A stretch of DNA of 24,403 bases from Thermoplasmata archaeon (GTDB lineage Archaea; Thermoplasmatota; Thermoplasmata; Thermoplasmatales; Thermoplasmataceae). Location: contig JAJYRT010000012.1 in assembly GCA_021793945.1 (NCBI GenBank), forward strand, positions 1 through 24,403, in the 5' to 3' direction. Each line of letters begins with the position of its first letter. Position 1 is the stretch's first letter. Positions 14,639 to 22,201 of this stretch are shown piece after piece. A model generated the notes under the pieces. That model did not search any database. It had not been told where the DNA came from and saw only the letters and a list, made by a program, of their open reading frames with translations. Position numbers and translations under genes: made by a program.

Positions 14639-16160
14639 ATCGAAGAATCAGACAATTGAGAAAATTGTGAATGGAAAAACATACGTCTATGAGAGAGTAC
14701 CATACTATAACTCGAAGATACAGAATACCAGCTATCATTACAGATACATTGGAAAGAAGGACAGTGGAGAAATAAGGAAGATCAGGAGTGTTCTTCCAAG
14801 AAGGAGTTTGATACATGGGCCGTTTATTCCCCTCATGAGCATTGTTGATGCACTTGGTATCGGTGACATGCTGAAGAAACACCTGACAGAGAAGGAATCA
14901 AGAGAGATCATTGCCATTGCAATATCAAAGATCGTGCGACCTCTACCCCTATCTTCCATGGATACCTGGTTTGAGGGAACATCACTTTCCAGGTCCATGA
15001 AAGTGGATCTGAAATCACAGAGAATATCGGAACTCATGGACAAGATCGGTTTCTCCGATCTGTACAGACAGTTCTCCTCCGATCTGATTTCAAAACTCAA
15101 TCCCGGAAATTCTCTGCTGTATGATATAACATCAGTGCCATCATATTCATCGGTGGAGATACTGGAATACGGACATGCAAAGGATCACCCTGATCTTGAG
15201 CAGATAAACATGAGCATGGTTATGGAACGATCCCGGCGAATTCCAATCTCCTTTGAGATTTACAGTGGCAGCATACCTGATGTTGTAACTCTGAAAAGAA
15301 CAGTTGATAATATCCGGAAAATGATACCGAAGATAGAGATCATACTTGATCGTGGTTTTTTCTCACAGGAGAATCTTAAACTGCTGAGGGATGATTCGTA
15401 CATCATAGCAGCATCACTTGCATCAAAGGCTGTGAAGAATGTGTTTGCAACAGCATCACGGTCTGTTGACAGGGCTGATAATGTTGTTGTGTATGAGAAC
15501 GATCCAATATTCTGCAAACAAGTTTCATTCAACATGGGTGATCTCACACTGAATGGGTATTTCTACCACGATCCCGGGAGGGAGGGTGATGAGAGATCCG
15601 ATTTCTACCGGAGACTTGCTGAGAAAAGAGACATGATTGAGAAACTTCAGGTCAGATCGAATATACAGGAGTCAATAGAATCGATTGCATCCTCCTACAG
15701 GAGATATTTCACATGGAGGATCGAGAATAACCACATAATAACAAAAGCAAGGAACAATGCAATTTCAGCTGCAGAGAATCGAATGGGTAGATTCCTAATT
15801 GTCTACAGTGGTGATTACACGGCACTGGAATGCCTCACCATATACAGGGATCGTGACAGGATAGAGAAGGCATTCCGAATACTGAAGACTGATCTGGACA
15901 TATTTCCCATGAGAGGCCGGACAGAATCGACCATAAGGGGAATCCTGTTCGTATTCTTCATTTCGCTGATCATAAGGGCTGCCCTCACGAAGGGCATGCT
16001 GTCATCTGGCATGTCGAATAGATATTCCACGGAGAGGATGATCCTGGAGCTTGAAAAGGTACAGGTGGTTGAGGATGCATATGGCAATCTGACGGATCTT
16101 GAAAGAACAAAGAAACAGAAGGATATCCTGGACGCATTGGGGAATATATCGTGGTGGTAA
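14616..16160 (+). CDS. IS1634-family (IS4 clan) DDE transposase
   Basis: Cut-and-paste transposase of 514 residues. The DDE triad is D170 (NSLLYDITSV), D245 (EIILDRGFF) and E417; the last lies in a perfect IS4-clan YREK signature, Y410-x2-R413-x3-E417-x6-K424. The insertion between the second D and the E (about 170 residues) is beta-rich, as in IS4 and IS1634 transposases. The N-terminus (about 1-60) resembles the small domain seen at the start of the truncated transposase-like gene nearby, with a Y-R-Y-I-G motif. The frame is uninterrupted, so the element may still be active. The ATG at 14616 is enclosed in alternative hairpins; no ribosome site is present. The stop lies inside the right terminal repeat. 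Confidence 0.93.
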   Translation: MVVFPTITSKNQTIEKIVNGKTYVYERVPYYNSKIQNTSYHYRYIGKKDSGEIRKIRSVLPRRSLIHGPFIPLMSIVDALGIGDMLKKHLTEKESREIIAIAISKIVRPLPLSSMDTWFEGTSLSRSMKVDLKSQRISELMDKIGFSDLYRQFSSDLISKLNPGNSLLYDITSVPSYSSVEILEYGHAKDHPDLEQINMSMVMERSRRIPISFEIYSGSIPDVVTLKRTVDNIRKMIPKIEIILDRGFFSQENLKLLRDDSYIIAASLASKAVKNVFATASRSVDRADNVVVYENDPIFCKQVSFNMGDLTLNGYFYHDPGREGDERSDFYRRLAEKRDMIEKLQVRSNIQESIESIASSYRRYFTWRIENNHIITKARNNAISAAENRMGRFLIVYSGDYTALECLTIYRDRDRIEKAFRILKTDLDIFPMRGRTESTIRGILFVFFISLIIRAALTKGMLSSGMSNRYSTERMILELEKVQVVEDAYGNLTDLERTKKQKDILDALGNISWW

Positions 16161-16177
16161 AAGTAGGGAGTTCAGGT
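16152..16177 (-). repeat. Right terminal inverted repeat of the IS
   Basis: On the minus strand it reads ACCTGAACTCCC, then TAC, then TTTTACCACCA. The transposase stop and the TGA that ends the truncated minus-strand gene both lie within it. Confidence 0.75.
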
Positions 16178-16650
16178 GACAACTCTGTTGGAATCGCCAT
16201 GATCACTGCATCTTTTCACGTGTACCCTGAGGTCCAGGGTACTGGATAGTGTTCTGGTTGTTCTTGGATACGTATGGTATCCAGTCATTCTTTTTCCGCA
16301 TTCCCTGCAGGTTTCCCATTCACCTGTGATCTTTTCCGGTAAAGAGAAAGGGAAAAGGAGTTTTTTTTGAAGTCGTAATAAAGGCCAATGCGCTCCAGAT
16401 CTTTCTGATCTACATGAGTACCCATCCTTTCGATCATGTCGCACAGTTCGCTGGAAGAGAGATCACCCTGCATGAGCCTTGTCGCTATGTATCCGAAATG
16501 AACCCTATCTAGAGGAACGCTTGCCGGTTTGTCCTTGTCCGTGCCTACGTACCTTATGTGCTTCTGCACAGTTTTTCCGTTAATCCACTTATTCTCCACT
16601 TCCTGATAATAGATCTTGCCACCTTTTTTGATCTTCCTTATGAACGACAT
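16172..16650 (-). pseudogene. Truncated and frameshifted transposase-like gene (N-terminal part with zinc ribbon)
   Basis: The first frame starts at ATG 16650 (MSFIRKIKKGG...) and reads ENKWINGKTVQKHIRYVG, a pattern found at the start of IS1634-like transposases, then a well-formed helical stretch (ELCDMIERMG...DLERIGLYYDF). At a run of eight A (plus-strand T8, 16361-16368) the sensible reading moves to another frame, which continues with a zinc-ribbon-like CRECGKRMTGYH...HVKRC and stops at 16172-16174 inside the end of the IS. Without the shift the first frame ends at 16285 in a low-quality tail (121 residues). The rest of the gene, presumably the DDE domain, is absent; the IS insertion is the likely cause. 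The A8 shift could be decay, a sequencing error or programmed slippage. TATA-like GTAAATAC (16674-16681) fits a leaderless start. Confidence 0.65.
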
Positions 16651-16655
16651 TACTA

Positions 16656-16670
16656 GTGTATAGTATACAC
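16656..16670. repeat. Perfect 15-base palindrome at the start of the truncated transposase gene
   Basis: GTGTATA-G-TATACAC is a perfect inverted repeat with a single central base. It lies between the TATA-like box and the ATG at 16650, over the expected transcription start, as an operator would. Confidence 0.45.
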
Positions 16671-17036
16671 CAGTATTTACACACCATGTTTCTGGATCAG
16701 CATTACATACAGAATCCCTGAAAAGTGGATTCTGGGAACTTCATATGAGATCAAAACTGCATCAAAACCTAACAGGATTTTGACGCCATATCGCCAGATG
16801 CATCTTAATCCAGACATATTTTTATACTGCCCCCAAATTGCGCATCTCAAGAAGTGGTTTTGATCCCATGTCGTTATCCATGCGATTACATTACTCTGGG
16901 AGATATTGCCATAAATTTACACGTAATTACAGTTGCCATACCGAATAGCTCTGTTGAATCAAAATTTGAAGAGACTTGTAAAAGATTTGCATATAATTTT
17001 GAAATATTCCTAAATCCGACTAATAGATATATTCTC
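16671..17036. other. Intergenic stretch with promoter-like boxes and a hairpin
   Basis: No gene is supported here. An 8-base perfect stem, CAGAATCC/GGATTCTG (16710-16717 and 16727-16734), may be a terminator or protein site. ATATTTTTATACT (16816-16828) and ATATAATT (16991-16998) are TATA-like and point right. The frame of the following gene stays open back to a GTG at 16854, but the added 61 residues are AT-rich and look unlike its membrane-anchor start. Confidence 0.45.
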
Positions 17037-18020
17037 ATGGATACCTTAAAAATGCTAATAGCGGTATTTGTAGCCAGCACTGTGGCACTGGCAGGCGGTG
17101 TAGGCCTCCTCTACAGTGACTACGGAAGTGCTAAGAGTTCGTTGAGCTCGCAATCGCAGGCAGAACAGCAGTCTGTTGTACTCAGCGATGCCTACGCCCA
17201 TTGGAACTACATTGCAATCGAGAATGTTTCGCTGCTGCAACCACAGTACGCTTCAAACGCAACACTTCACTGGGTAGGCGGACCCCTGAGTGGCAGCTAC
17301 AATGGAGTGCAGAACATAACAACTACGTGGACCAAGTTTTTCAACTTGTGGTCATCAGTCTGGTTTTACACCGTATCGCCACCATCGGCCCAGGTTAGTG
17401 GAAACACTGCACATGTGACTTCGGAAAACCAGTTCGTCCTCGTGCCAGTCACAAATTCAGCGCAAGTTCAATACCTGAACGTAAGCTATACGCTTAATTA
17501 CATGTCCATGGGAAACAAGTGGATGATAACTTCAGAGACATGGCACATAGTTGGCTCGGGATTTGTATCGTATGAACAGCAAAGTACACAGATCAACACG
17601 GTCACTGCTCTTGCATTCTCACACTGGAACAATATAGCCATAGAAAACAATACATCAGTAATGCAAGAGTACGCTCCAAATGCGGAACTTCACTGGGTAA
17701 ATAGCACGCTGAAAGGTTATTATAACGGTACCATGAACATCTCAACCGTATGGAACAAGTTCTTCGGCCTGTGGAGTGCTGTGTGGTTCTACGCCGAAAG
17801 CCCCCCAACGGTAAATATCCATGGGAATTTTGGAAATGTTTCAGCAACGATCCAGTTCGTGGTTCAGGAATCGGCCAATGCCAGCGCGTACAAAAATATC
17901 AACGTGTCATATTCCATAAGCTACGTGAACATGGGATTTGATCCTTCCACAGGACTCGATAATTACCAGATAGTCGGAGAGGTTTTCAACGTAATAGGGA
18001 TTTCTCCTCTACCACATTAA
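17037..18020 (+). CDS. Membrane-anchored extracellular protein with two tandem NTF2/SnoaL-like repeats
   Basis: I place the start at ATG 17037 (327 residues), giving a clean N-terminal anchor, MDTLKMLIAVFVASTVALAGG. The outside part consists of two similar units of about 125 residues. Unit 1 starts with AYAHWNYIAIENVSLLQPQYASNA and unit 2 with AFSHWNNIAIENNTSVMQEYAPNA; both go on with LHWV, a Gly-Tyr/Ser-Tyr-Asn-Gly turn, a TTWTKFF / STVWNKFF helix and SSVWFY / SAVWFY. The helix-helix-beta plan is that of the NTF2-like (SnoaL) fold, as an interpretation. The many N-x-S/T sites would suit a glycosylated surface protein. An extended start at GTG 16854 is possible. The function is unknown; ligand binding is a guess. 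A leaderless regulator gene follows. Confidence 0.72.
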   Translation: MDTLKMLIAVFVASTVALAGGVGLLYSDYGSAKSSLSSQSQAEQQSVVLSDAYAHWNYIAIENVSLLQPQYASNATLHWVGGPLSGSYNGVQNITTTWTKFFNLWSSVWFYTVSPPSAQVSGNTAHVTSENQFVLVPVTNSAQVQYLNVSYTLNYMSMGNKWMITSETWHIVGSGFVSYEQQSTQINTVTALAFSHWNNIAIENNTSVMQEYAPNAELHWVNSTLKGYYNGTMNISTVWNKFFGLWSAVWFYAESPPTVNIHGNFGNVSATIQFVVQESANASAYKNINVSYSISYVNMGFDPSTGLDNYQIVGEVFNVIGISPLPH

Positions 18021-18044
18021 ACAAGCTTTAATTTTATGACTATC

Positions 18045-18052
18045 TTTAAATA
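18045..18052 (+). promoter_or_regulatory. TATA box of the winged-helix regulator
   Basis: TTTAAATA is centred about 23 bases before the ATG at 18071, again predicting a leaderless message. Confidence 0.5.
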
Positions 18053-18070
18053 TTTTTTTATCTTATTGGA

Positions 18071-18385
18071 ATGTTTGTCTTGCAGGATGATGCCTTTGCA
18101 AACGAGTTCAGAAGGTTGCTCTGGTGGTTGCTGGTTGCAACTCGTGGAGGAGAAATGAGAATGAAAATCATTGAAGTCTTAAGAAATGAACCGTCCAACA
18201 TCAACCAGATAAGCAAAACTCTGGGCGTAAACTACAGGACGGTTGAGCATCACATAGGAGTCCTAGAGAAGAATGATCTAATTATTTCTGAAGGCGAAAA
18301 ATATGGGAAAGTTTATTTCTTGTCTCCAGCCTTATCAAGAAATCGGAATCTAATTGAAGATATTCGTTCAAGGGAGAGAAGGTGA
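18071..18385 (+). CDS. Winged helix-turn-helix transcriptional regulator (ArsR-like)
   Basis: DNA-binding protein of 104 residues. A helix-turn-helix is clear in NINQISKTLGVNYRTVEHHIGVLEKNDLI (about 43-71), followed by the wing KYGKVYFLSP. The N-terminal part (ARRLLWWLL-like, actually FRRLLWWLLVATRGG) and MRMKIIEVLRNEPSN form the first helices of the domain. No metal-binding cysteines of classic ArsR sensors are present. The stop TGA overlaps the ribosome site of the downstream three-helix membrane protein, so the two are translationally linked. Similar regulator plus small-membrane-protein pairs occur in Thermoplasmata; here the membrane partner could be the sensor (inference). Confidence 0.82.
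   Translation: MFVLQDDAFANEFRRLLWWLLVATRGGEMRMKIIEVLRNEPSNINQISKTLGVNYRTVEHHIGVLEKNDLIISEGEKYGKVYFLSPALSRNRNLIEDIRSRERR
18381..18385 (+). promoter_or_regulatory. Ribosome binding site of the three-helix membrane protein
   Basis: GGTGA contains the TGA stop of the regulator and lies 4 bases before a GTG at 18390. It decides the start of the downstream gene over an upstream TTG at 18354, which would lie inside the regulator. Confidence 0.55.
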
Positions 18386-18389
18386 GAAA

Positions 18390-18674
18390 GTGGGAATATT
18401 CTGGTTTTTGAACATATTCATCTTGCTGGTTGAACTGATCATTCTTGCCGCCATACTGGTTCTCTATGTTCCTGCATACAGGAAAGTACGTGCCAGGTCT
18501 CTCATTGGAATACTTGCTTTCTCCAGCCTCTTTCTGGTTCAGTCAGCCGTCTCGTTGTTCGTATATTACAATCTCTCAACAAAATTTGGAGAAAATCTGG
18601 CTGTTCTTCTTCTAGGAATAAATACCGTGGGTCTTGTTGCCTTCATCTCTCTGTTTCTCTCGCTGGAGCAGTAA
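18390..18674 (+). CDS. Small three-helix membrane protein paired with the regulator
   Basis: The 94 residues (from GTG 18390) consist almost wholly of three membrane helices: residues about 3-27 (IFWFLNIFILLVELIILAAI), 37-57 and 68-90, with a basic YRKVRARS loop between the first two. No enzymatic motif is visible. It is coupled to the winged-helix gene by an overlapping stop and ribosome site. I do not recognise a named family; a role as membrane sensor or anti-regulator for the adjoining DNA-binding protein is a reasonable guess. Confidence 0.7.
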   Translation: MGIFWFLNIFILLVELIILAAILVLYVPAYRKVRARSLIGILAFSSLFLVQSAVSLFVYYNLSTKFGENLAVLLLGINTVGLVAFISLFLSLEQ

Positions 18675-18770
18675 TGAAACACCTGCTTCAGGGTACCTAA
18701 ATAATTGTATTTTTATCAGGTGTAAATGTTTTTCTGACCGCATACCATAGATCAGGTGCAGTTCTTGGGC

Positions 18771-18778
18771 TTTATATA
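18771..18778 (+). promoter_or_regulatory. TATA box of DUF302 gene, with repeated ATCAGGTG upstream
   Basis: TTTATATA is centred 24-25 bases before the ATG at 18799 (leaderless). Two direct copies of ATCAGGTG, at 18715-18722 and 18751-18758, lie 36 bases apart just upstream and could be operator or activator sites. Confidence 0.55.
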
Positions 18779-18798
18779 CCATTGTTTCATAACATACT

Positions 18799-19197
18799 AT
18801 GTCAGATACAAAAAAACCTGAGGGATTGTATTCCCGGAGCTACTCTATCCCATTTGAAGTTGTGCTAGAAAGAATAAAATCGAAACTAACGGCTTCCGGT
18901 TTTACCATATTCACGGTCATAGACCATTCAAAGGCCGCTTCTGGCGCAGGACTGGAAATGTTTCCAGCATCTGTTATTATATTTGGAAACCCTGCAGGAG
19001 GCACTGCTCTAATGAAGGCTTCACCGACGCTTGCAATCGATCTTCCTTCCCGTATTCTTGTTACTAACCAGGAAGGGGTGAAAGCGTACTTCAACAAAAT
19101 GGAATACCTCAAGAACAGGCATTTCCTTCAGGGAAATGATCAGGCTGTTTCCAAGTTGGATGAGAAAGTTATCAGTATCCTTGAGAATATTGAATAA
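18799..19197 (+). CDS. DUF302 domain protein (first of two)
   Basis: A small cytoplasmic protein of 132 residues and single domain. It shows the core DUF302 pattern in full: YSIPFEVVLERIKSKLTASGF, FTVIDHSKAASGAGLEM, ASVIIFGNPAGGTALM and LAIDLPSRILVTNQEG. The biochemical function of DUF302 is not established; such genes are often found beside redox, sulfur-oxidation and metal genes. It stands alone, with its own TATA box, 3.8 kb from the second DUF302 gene (22980-23375), which differs much in sequence. Confidence 0.85.
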   Translation: MSDTKKPEGLYSRSYSIPFEVVLERIKSKLTASGFTIFTVIDHSKAASGAGLEMFPASVIIFGNPAGGTALMKASPTLAIDLPSRILVTNQEGVKAYFNKMEYLKNRHFLQGNDQAVSKLDEKVISILENIE

Positions 19198-19881
19198 TTG
19201 CACGAACCTGGAATCTAACGTTCAGAGATTGTCATGAGGAGAACCGCCGTAATGCAGGATGTCGAACAGCCCGTTTCGATCTTTAATATTGAAATCGTAA
19301 CAAATAGCGGATTGGAAATGGGCAGAAACTGAGTCTGTATACAGGCACAATGGAAAACCTTTCATCGAGATAGTTACTCACCTGTCCTTGACCGAATACC
19401 GATAACGTAGCCTTTGAAAAGAAACTTAATTGATGAGAATAGTGGTCATGACTAGGTTCAGGCCATTGTTGTATACCGCTGAATTTGCCGTTCAGGGGAT
19501 TACACAGGACATAACTAAAATATGGCCGATTATGTAGCATTGGGTTTCGATCTCCCATCAAATTCTTTGCGAAATTCAAATCTAATATCTTTGAGTGTGC
19601 CACAATGCGCATAATGACACGCAAAAAACGCATGGGTCTGTTATTGACAGTGATATTGCAAAGAGTACCAGAGCCCGTGGATTTAATCTTTTAAAGCTCA
19701 TTATTTCCTGACTGAATATTTGGCGAAGAAATCCATCCTTCAATTTGAGTGCAGATTTAGCCAAATCTACAGTGAATCGGTCTATACTTGACCAAAGTTC
19801 CAGAGAATACTCATTATTGGTACTACCCAGTGCAATACTGCAGCAAATGCATTCTGTCTATCTGTGCCTTTTATAAGATCG
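19198..19881. other. Gene-poor stretch, possibly decayed coding DNA
   Basis: No open frame here has family motifs, a promoter or a ribosome site. Short protein-like fragments can be read, e.g. a 32-codon + frame from 19234 and a 60-codon minus frame at 19582-19764 (KSALKLKDGFLRQIFSQE), but neither resembles a known family to me. Old, degraded accessory genes are the likeliest content. Confidence 0.4.
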
Positions 19882-20913
19882 TTAAACTACCAATGTTCGC
19901 CTGTCATTCGAGATTTTCATTTGCAGGTAGAAGAAAATACTTATTAATAACAAGGGAAGGCCAGTGTTTAGGTCAGTGCTCAGTATTCCCACGAAACCCA
20001 TGCCCTCGAAAATGACCCAAGAAAAAGCTGCTAAGACACTGGAGGAAATATAGCCAAGAGATTTCCCCAGTAACCATCCGACAGCGGAAATTAAGATAAG
20101 TGAAACAGTTATGACGTCTGGAAAAACTGAAGAATGAGTGAGATAATACTGGAAATTGTTGGCAAAGTCTAGTATTCCCGGGTAGGACATCGGCATATAT
20201 ATTGTAGACATGCTCCAAAAATAACCGTTATAAGGCATCAATTGCACAAGAAGCGCCGATATGAAAATTAGAGCACCAAAAATTTGGGATGATCTGCGTA
20301 TCCTTCCGATGCCATCTTTTGCTGCCAGAAGAAGTATTGAGGATGCGTAGACATAAATTAATACTGAGCCGGGAAATCCTGAGAGGATAGAAGTTCCTGA
20401 ACTGAATACACCACCGAATCCTTCCCCGAATAACCAGATAAGTATTCCCCACAATATAGCGAAAATTTGCGTCAAAAGAAACACTTTTCCGCCGTTCCGT
20501 GTAAGTAGAATTACACCGATATACAACTGGATCAGTGAGGCAGCTACATCGAAAAACACCGGATGCAAGTTCCACAACGTGAGTGCAGAAGCGGATAAAT
20601 GGCCGGCTATTCCACCTGCGCTCACGCCAGGGGCAATTACAGTTGCCGCAAAGTACTCATTCATCCCAGGCTGCATCTGCAAAAAAGCGTCAAGAACCCA
20701 TAAATAGCCAAAAGAAAGCCTTAAAAAACCGACGTATTTGCCCTCCTCATTGTATTGGTGTTTTCGTCCCCAAAAGAACAGATAGAGTGCCAACGGTATG
20801 ACGCCTAGTGCAAATTCTCTGTAAAAGATACCAAGCGTGCTGGAGCCTAACCCCAGCCGAAAGTCTTCCAAATAAATGTCATAAAGAACCAGGAAAGAAA
20901 CCCCTGCAAGCAA
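19882..20913 (-). CDS. Polytopic membrane protein, last gene of the copper-protein operon
   Basis: The 343 residues have about nine hydrophobic segments. Characteristic stretches are FGYLWVLDAFLQMQPGMNEYF, IWLFGEGFGGVFSSGTSILSGFPGSVLIY and LMPYNGYFW. I recall the pattern W-x-L-D-x-x-L-Q-x-Q-P and W-x-F-G-E-G-x-G-G from uncharacterised membrane proteins of actinobacteria and acidophiles, but can name no function. No haem or quinone motif is certain. The start is TTG at 20913; the 26-base gap to the upstream gene has no promoter, so it belongs to the same transcript. It is the sixth gene after the SHOCT-like protein. A role in respiration or metal/sulfur transport is inferred from the neighbouring copper protein. 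Confidence 0.7.
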   Translation of the reverse strand: MLAGVSFLVLYDIYLEDFRLGLGSSTLGIFYREFALGVIPLALYLFFWGRKHQYNEEGKYVGFLRLSFGYLWVLDAFLQMQPGMNEYFAATVIAPGVSAGGIAGHLSASALTLWNLHPVFFDVAASLIQLYIGVILLTRNGGKVFLLTQIFAILWGILIWLFGEGFGGVFSSGTSILSGFPGSVLIYVYASSILLLAAKDGIGRIRRSSQIFGALIFISALLVQLMPYNGYFWSMSTIYMPMSYPGILDFANNFQYYLTHSSVFPDVITVSLILISAVGWLLGKSLGYISSSVLAAFSWVIFEGMGFVGILSTDLNTGLPLLLISIFFYLQMKISNDRRTLVV

Positions 20914-20939
20914 TAATTCCAGAGGTCTTTTGTAAAGTT

Positions 20940-21434
20940 TCAGCGTACGCTCGCACCGCTACTCCATGATCTGCCGCTAGGAATGAGATACAGAATTGAG
21001 GCGTAAATGACCACGGTAAAAATGAATCCTATGGACATAAAGAAGGAGAAGACATTGTTGCTGAAATCGGAGAACATGAATTCGAGGCCGCTGATACCAG
21101 CAGTAAGGATGGATAATGACGCACCGGCGCTTAGCAGTGAAAACCTGCGGTCACCAGTTGTTGCCATTACGAAAAAAATCATCAGTGATATCAGCCCAAT
21201 AAGAATTCCGATCATCATGTGAACCGGGAGCTCAGGTACGGAAAACATCACTTGCATCATTCCTTGCATAATTCCAAATGGATATGTTCCAAATTGCGGG
21301 TAAACTGCAAAGAGGTTCATCCACATCCCTATGAAAAACTGGATGAACAAAAGAAAGAATTCCAATATAATAAGGTTAATGGCTAACTTCGATGAACTTC
21401 CCATGCGTTTTCCTTTCGTCATATCATAATTCAT
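20940..21434 (-). CDS. Four-helix membrane protein of the copper-protein operon
   Basis: The 164 residues form four membrane helices (about 18-40, 70-90, 98-118 and 130-152). The loop after the first helix and the second helix are rich in Met and contain His (GIMQGMMQVMFSVPELPVHMMIGI), which could bind copper, though this is only a suggestion. The ATG at 21434 has GGAGATGA six bases upstream. It lies 24 bases after the copper-protein gene and 26 before the last gene. I do not recognise a named family; a membrane partner for the copper protein is the natural inference. Confidence 0.7.
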   Translation of the reverse strand: MNYDMTKGKRMGSSSKLAINLIILEFFLLFIQFFIGMWMNLFAVYPQFGTYPFGIMQGMMQVMFSVPELPVHMMIGILIGLISLMIFFVMATTGDRRFSLLSAGASLSILTAGISGLEFMFSDFSNNVFSFFMSIGFIFTVVIYASILYLIPSGRSWSSGASVR

Positions 21435-21458
21435 GTGCCGTCATCTCCAGTTTTTTCC

Positions 21459-22196
21459 TCAGTCGTGAACTGAGATCTCCCCATACATGCCCATCTGGGC
21501 ATGGCCAGGTACGAGACATACATACCAGTAACTGCCGGGATTATTGAAGGTTACTGAGAGATTTGTTGCAACGTACCCTACATTCTGGTTCTGCGATGAT
21601 GTGCCGGAAAGCATTGGACCGACGGCATACAAATCACCGTTGGTATTGGACTGACCTCCCATCATGCCTGTATCCATTGTACTGGAGCCCATGAACATGT
21701 AGCTGTAGGGGGGTCCAATGGTTGTTATGGCCGGCATGTGCGTAATGTTATCCATGTTTATGAAAATGAAATTAATCGTAGTTCCCTGTTTGATAGATAT
21801 GTTCGGGTTTACCAACCCATATGAGAGCCAGAAATCCCCGGGTCGAGGATACCACGTTGGGGCAGCCTCGATGGGCAATGTCACAATTCCTGAGGTTACG
21901 TTTACGGTGTTCGTTGTACTGTTAATAAGAACATCTGAGGGCACTGAATTTATCCTGTTGAAAGACGTGTTGTTTATCGTGTATATTGAGTTTACCCCAC
22001 CGTTACCGGACATCATACCATATCCGCCGTTACTATTGCCGTAACCAGAGCTTCCATCGGTATGACTATGTGCCGCGGGAAGAGCGATAGATATTGTGGC
22101 AAACACTAGAACCGCCAAAATGACAATCACTGCGAGGGCTATAGATAAACCCCGTATACCGCTTGAGTCACTTTCTTTACCCCTGTCCTTTTCCAT
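21459..22196 (-). CDS. Membrane-anchored type I copper protein, rusticyanin/sulfocyanin-like
   Basis: Periplasm-side blue-copper electron carrier. From ATG 22196 it has 245 residues: one N-terminal anchor helix (about 14-40), a Gly/Ser/Asn/Met-rich linker with HSH, then a cupredoxin domain. Copper ligands are H153 (NITHMPAITT) and C227, H232, M237 in YVCLVPGHAQMGMYGEI; the spacing C-x4-H-x4-M and the Y-W-Y-V-C-x-x-P-G-H wording are very close to rusticyanin, and GPPYSYM after the first His is also alike. The start is ATG 22196 since AGGTGA, overlapping the methyltransferase stop, is five bases upstream; a TTG at 22220 would lie within that gene. In Ferroplasma and Sulfolobus such proteins serve iron oxidation or terminal oxidases; which applies here cannot be told. 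Confidence 0.88.
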   Translation of the reverse strand: MEKDRGKESDSSGIRGLSIALAVIVILAVLVFATISIALPAAHSHTDGSSGYGNSNGGYGMMSGNGGVNSIYTINNTSFNRINSVPSDVLINSTTNTVNVTSGIVTLPIEAAPTWYPRPGDFWLSYGLVNPNISIKQGTTINFIFINMDNITHMPAITTIGPPYSYMFMGSSTMDTGMMGGQSNTNGDLYAVGPMLSGTSSQNQNVGYVATNLSVTFNNPGSYWYVCLVPGHAQMGMYGEISVHD

Positions 22197-22201
22197 GAAA
22201 T

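Larger units (their letters stand above)
14530..16177 (+). mobile_element. IS1634-like insertion sequence, complete (1648 bp)
   Basis: The element is bounded by imperfect terminal inverted repeats: left 14530-14556 and right 16152-16177, both starting ACCTGAACTCCC and ending TTTTACCACCA, with one gap and about two mismatches between. It contains one transposase gene on the + strand. No direct target repeat is evident beside the ends (left flank ...CAATAGAT, right flank GACAACTC...). The right end cuts off an older transposase-like gene. Confidence 0.8.

Noticed and set aside
16854..17036. 61-residue N-terminal extension of the NTF2-like protein from GTG 16854
   Set aside because: It is AT-rich, has no ribosome site, lies before a typical anchor sequence starting at ATG 17037, and nearer promoter-like boxes exist. 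It stays possible because a good TATA box is at 16816-16828.
19283..19633. 116-codon minus-strand frame
   Set aside because: Aromatic- and His-rich composition without domain pattern, promoter or ribosome site.
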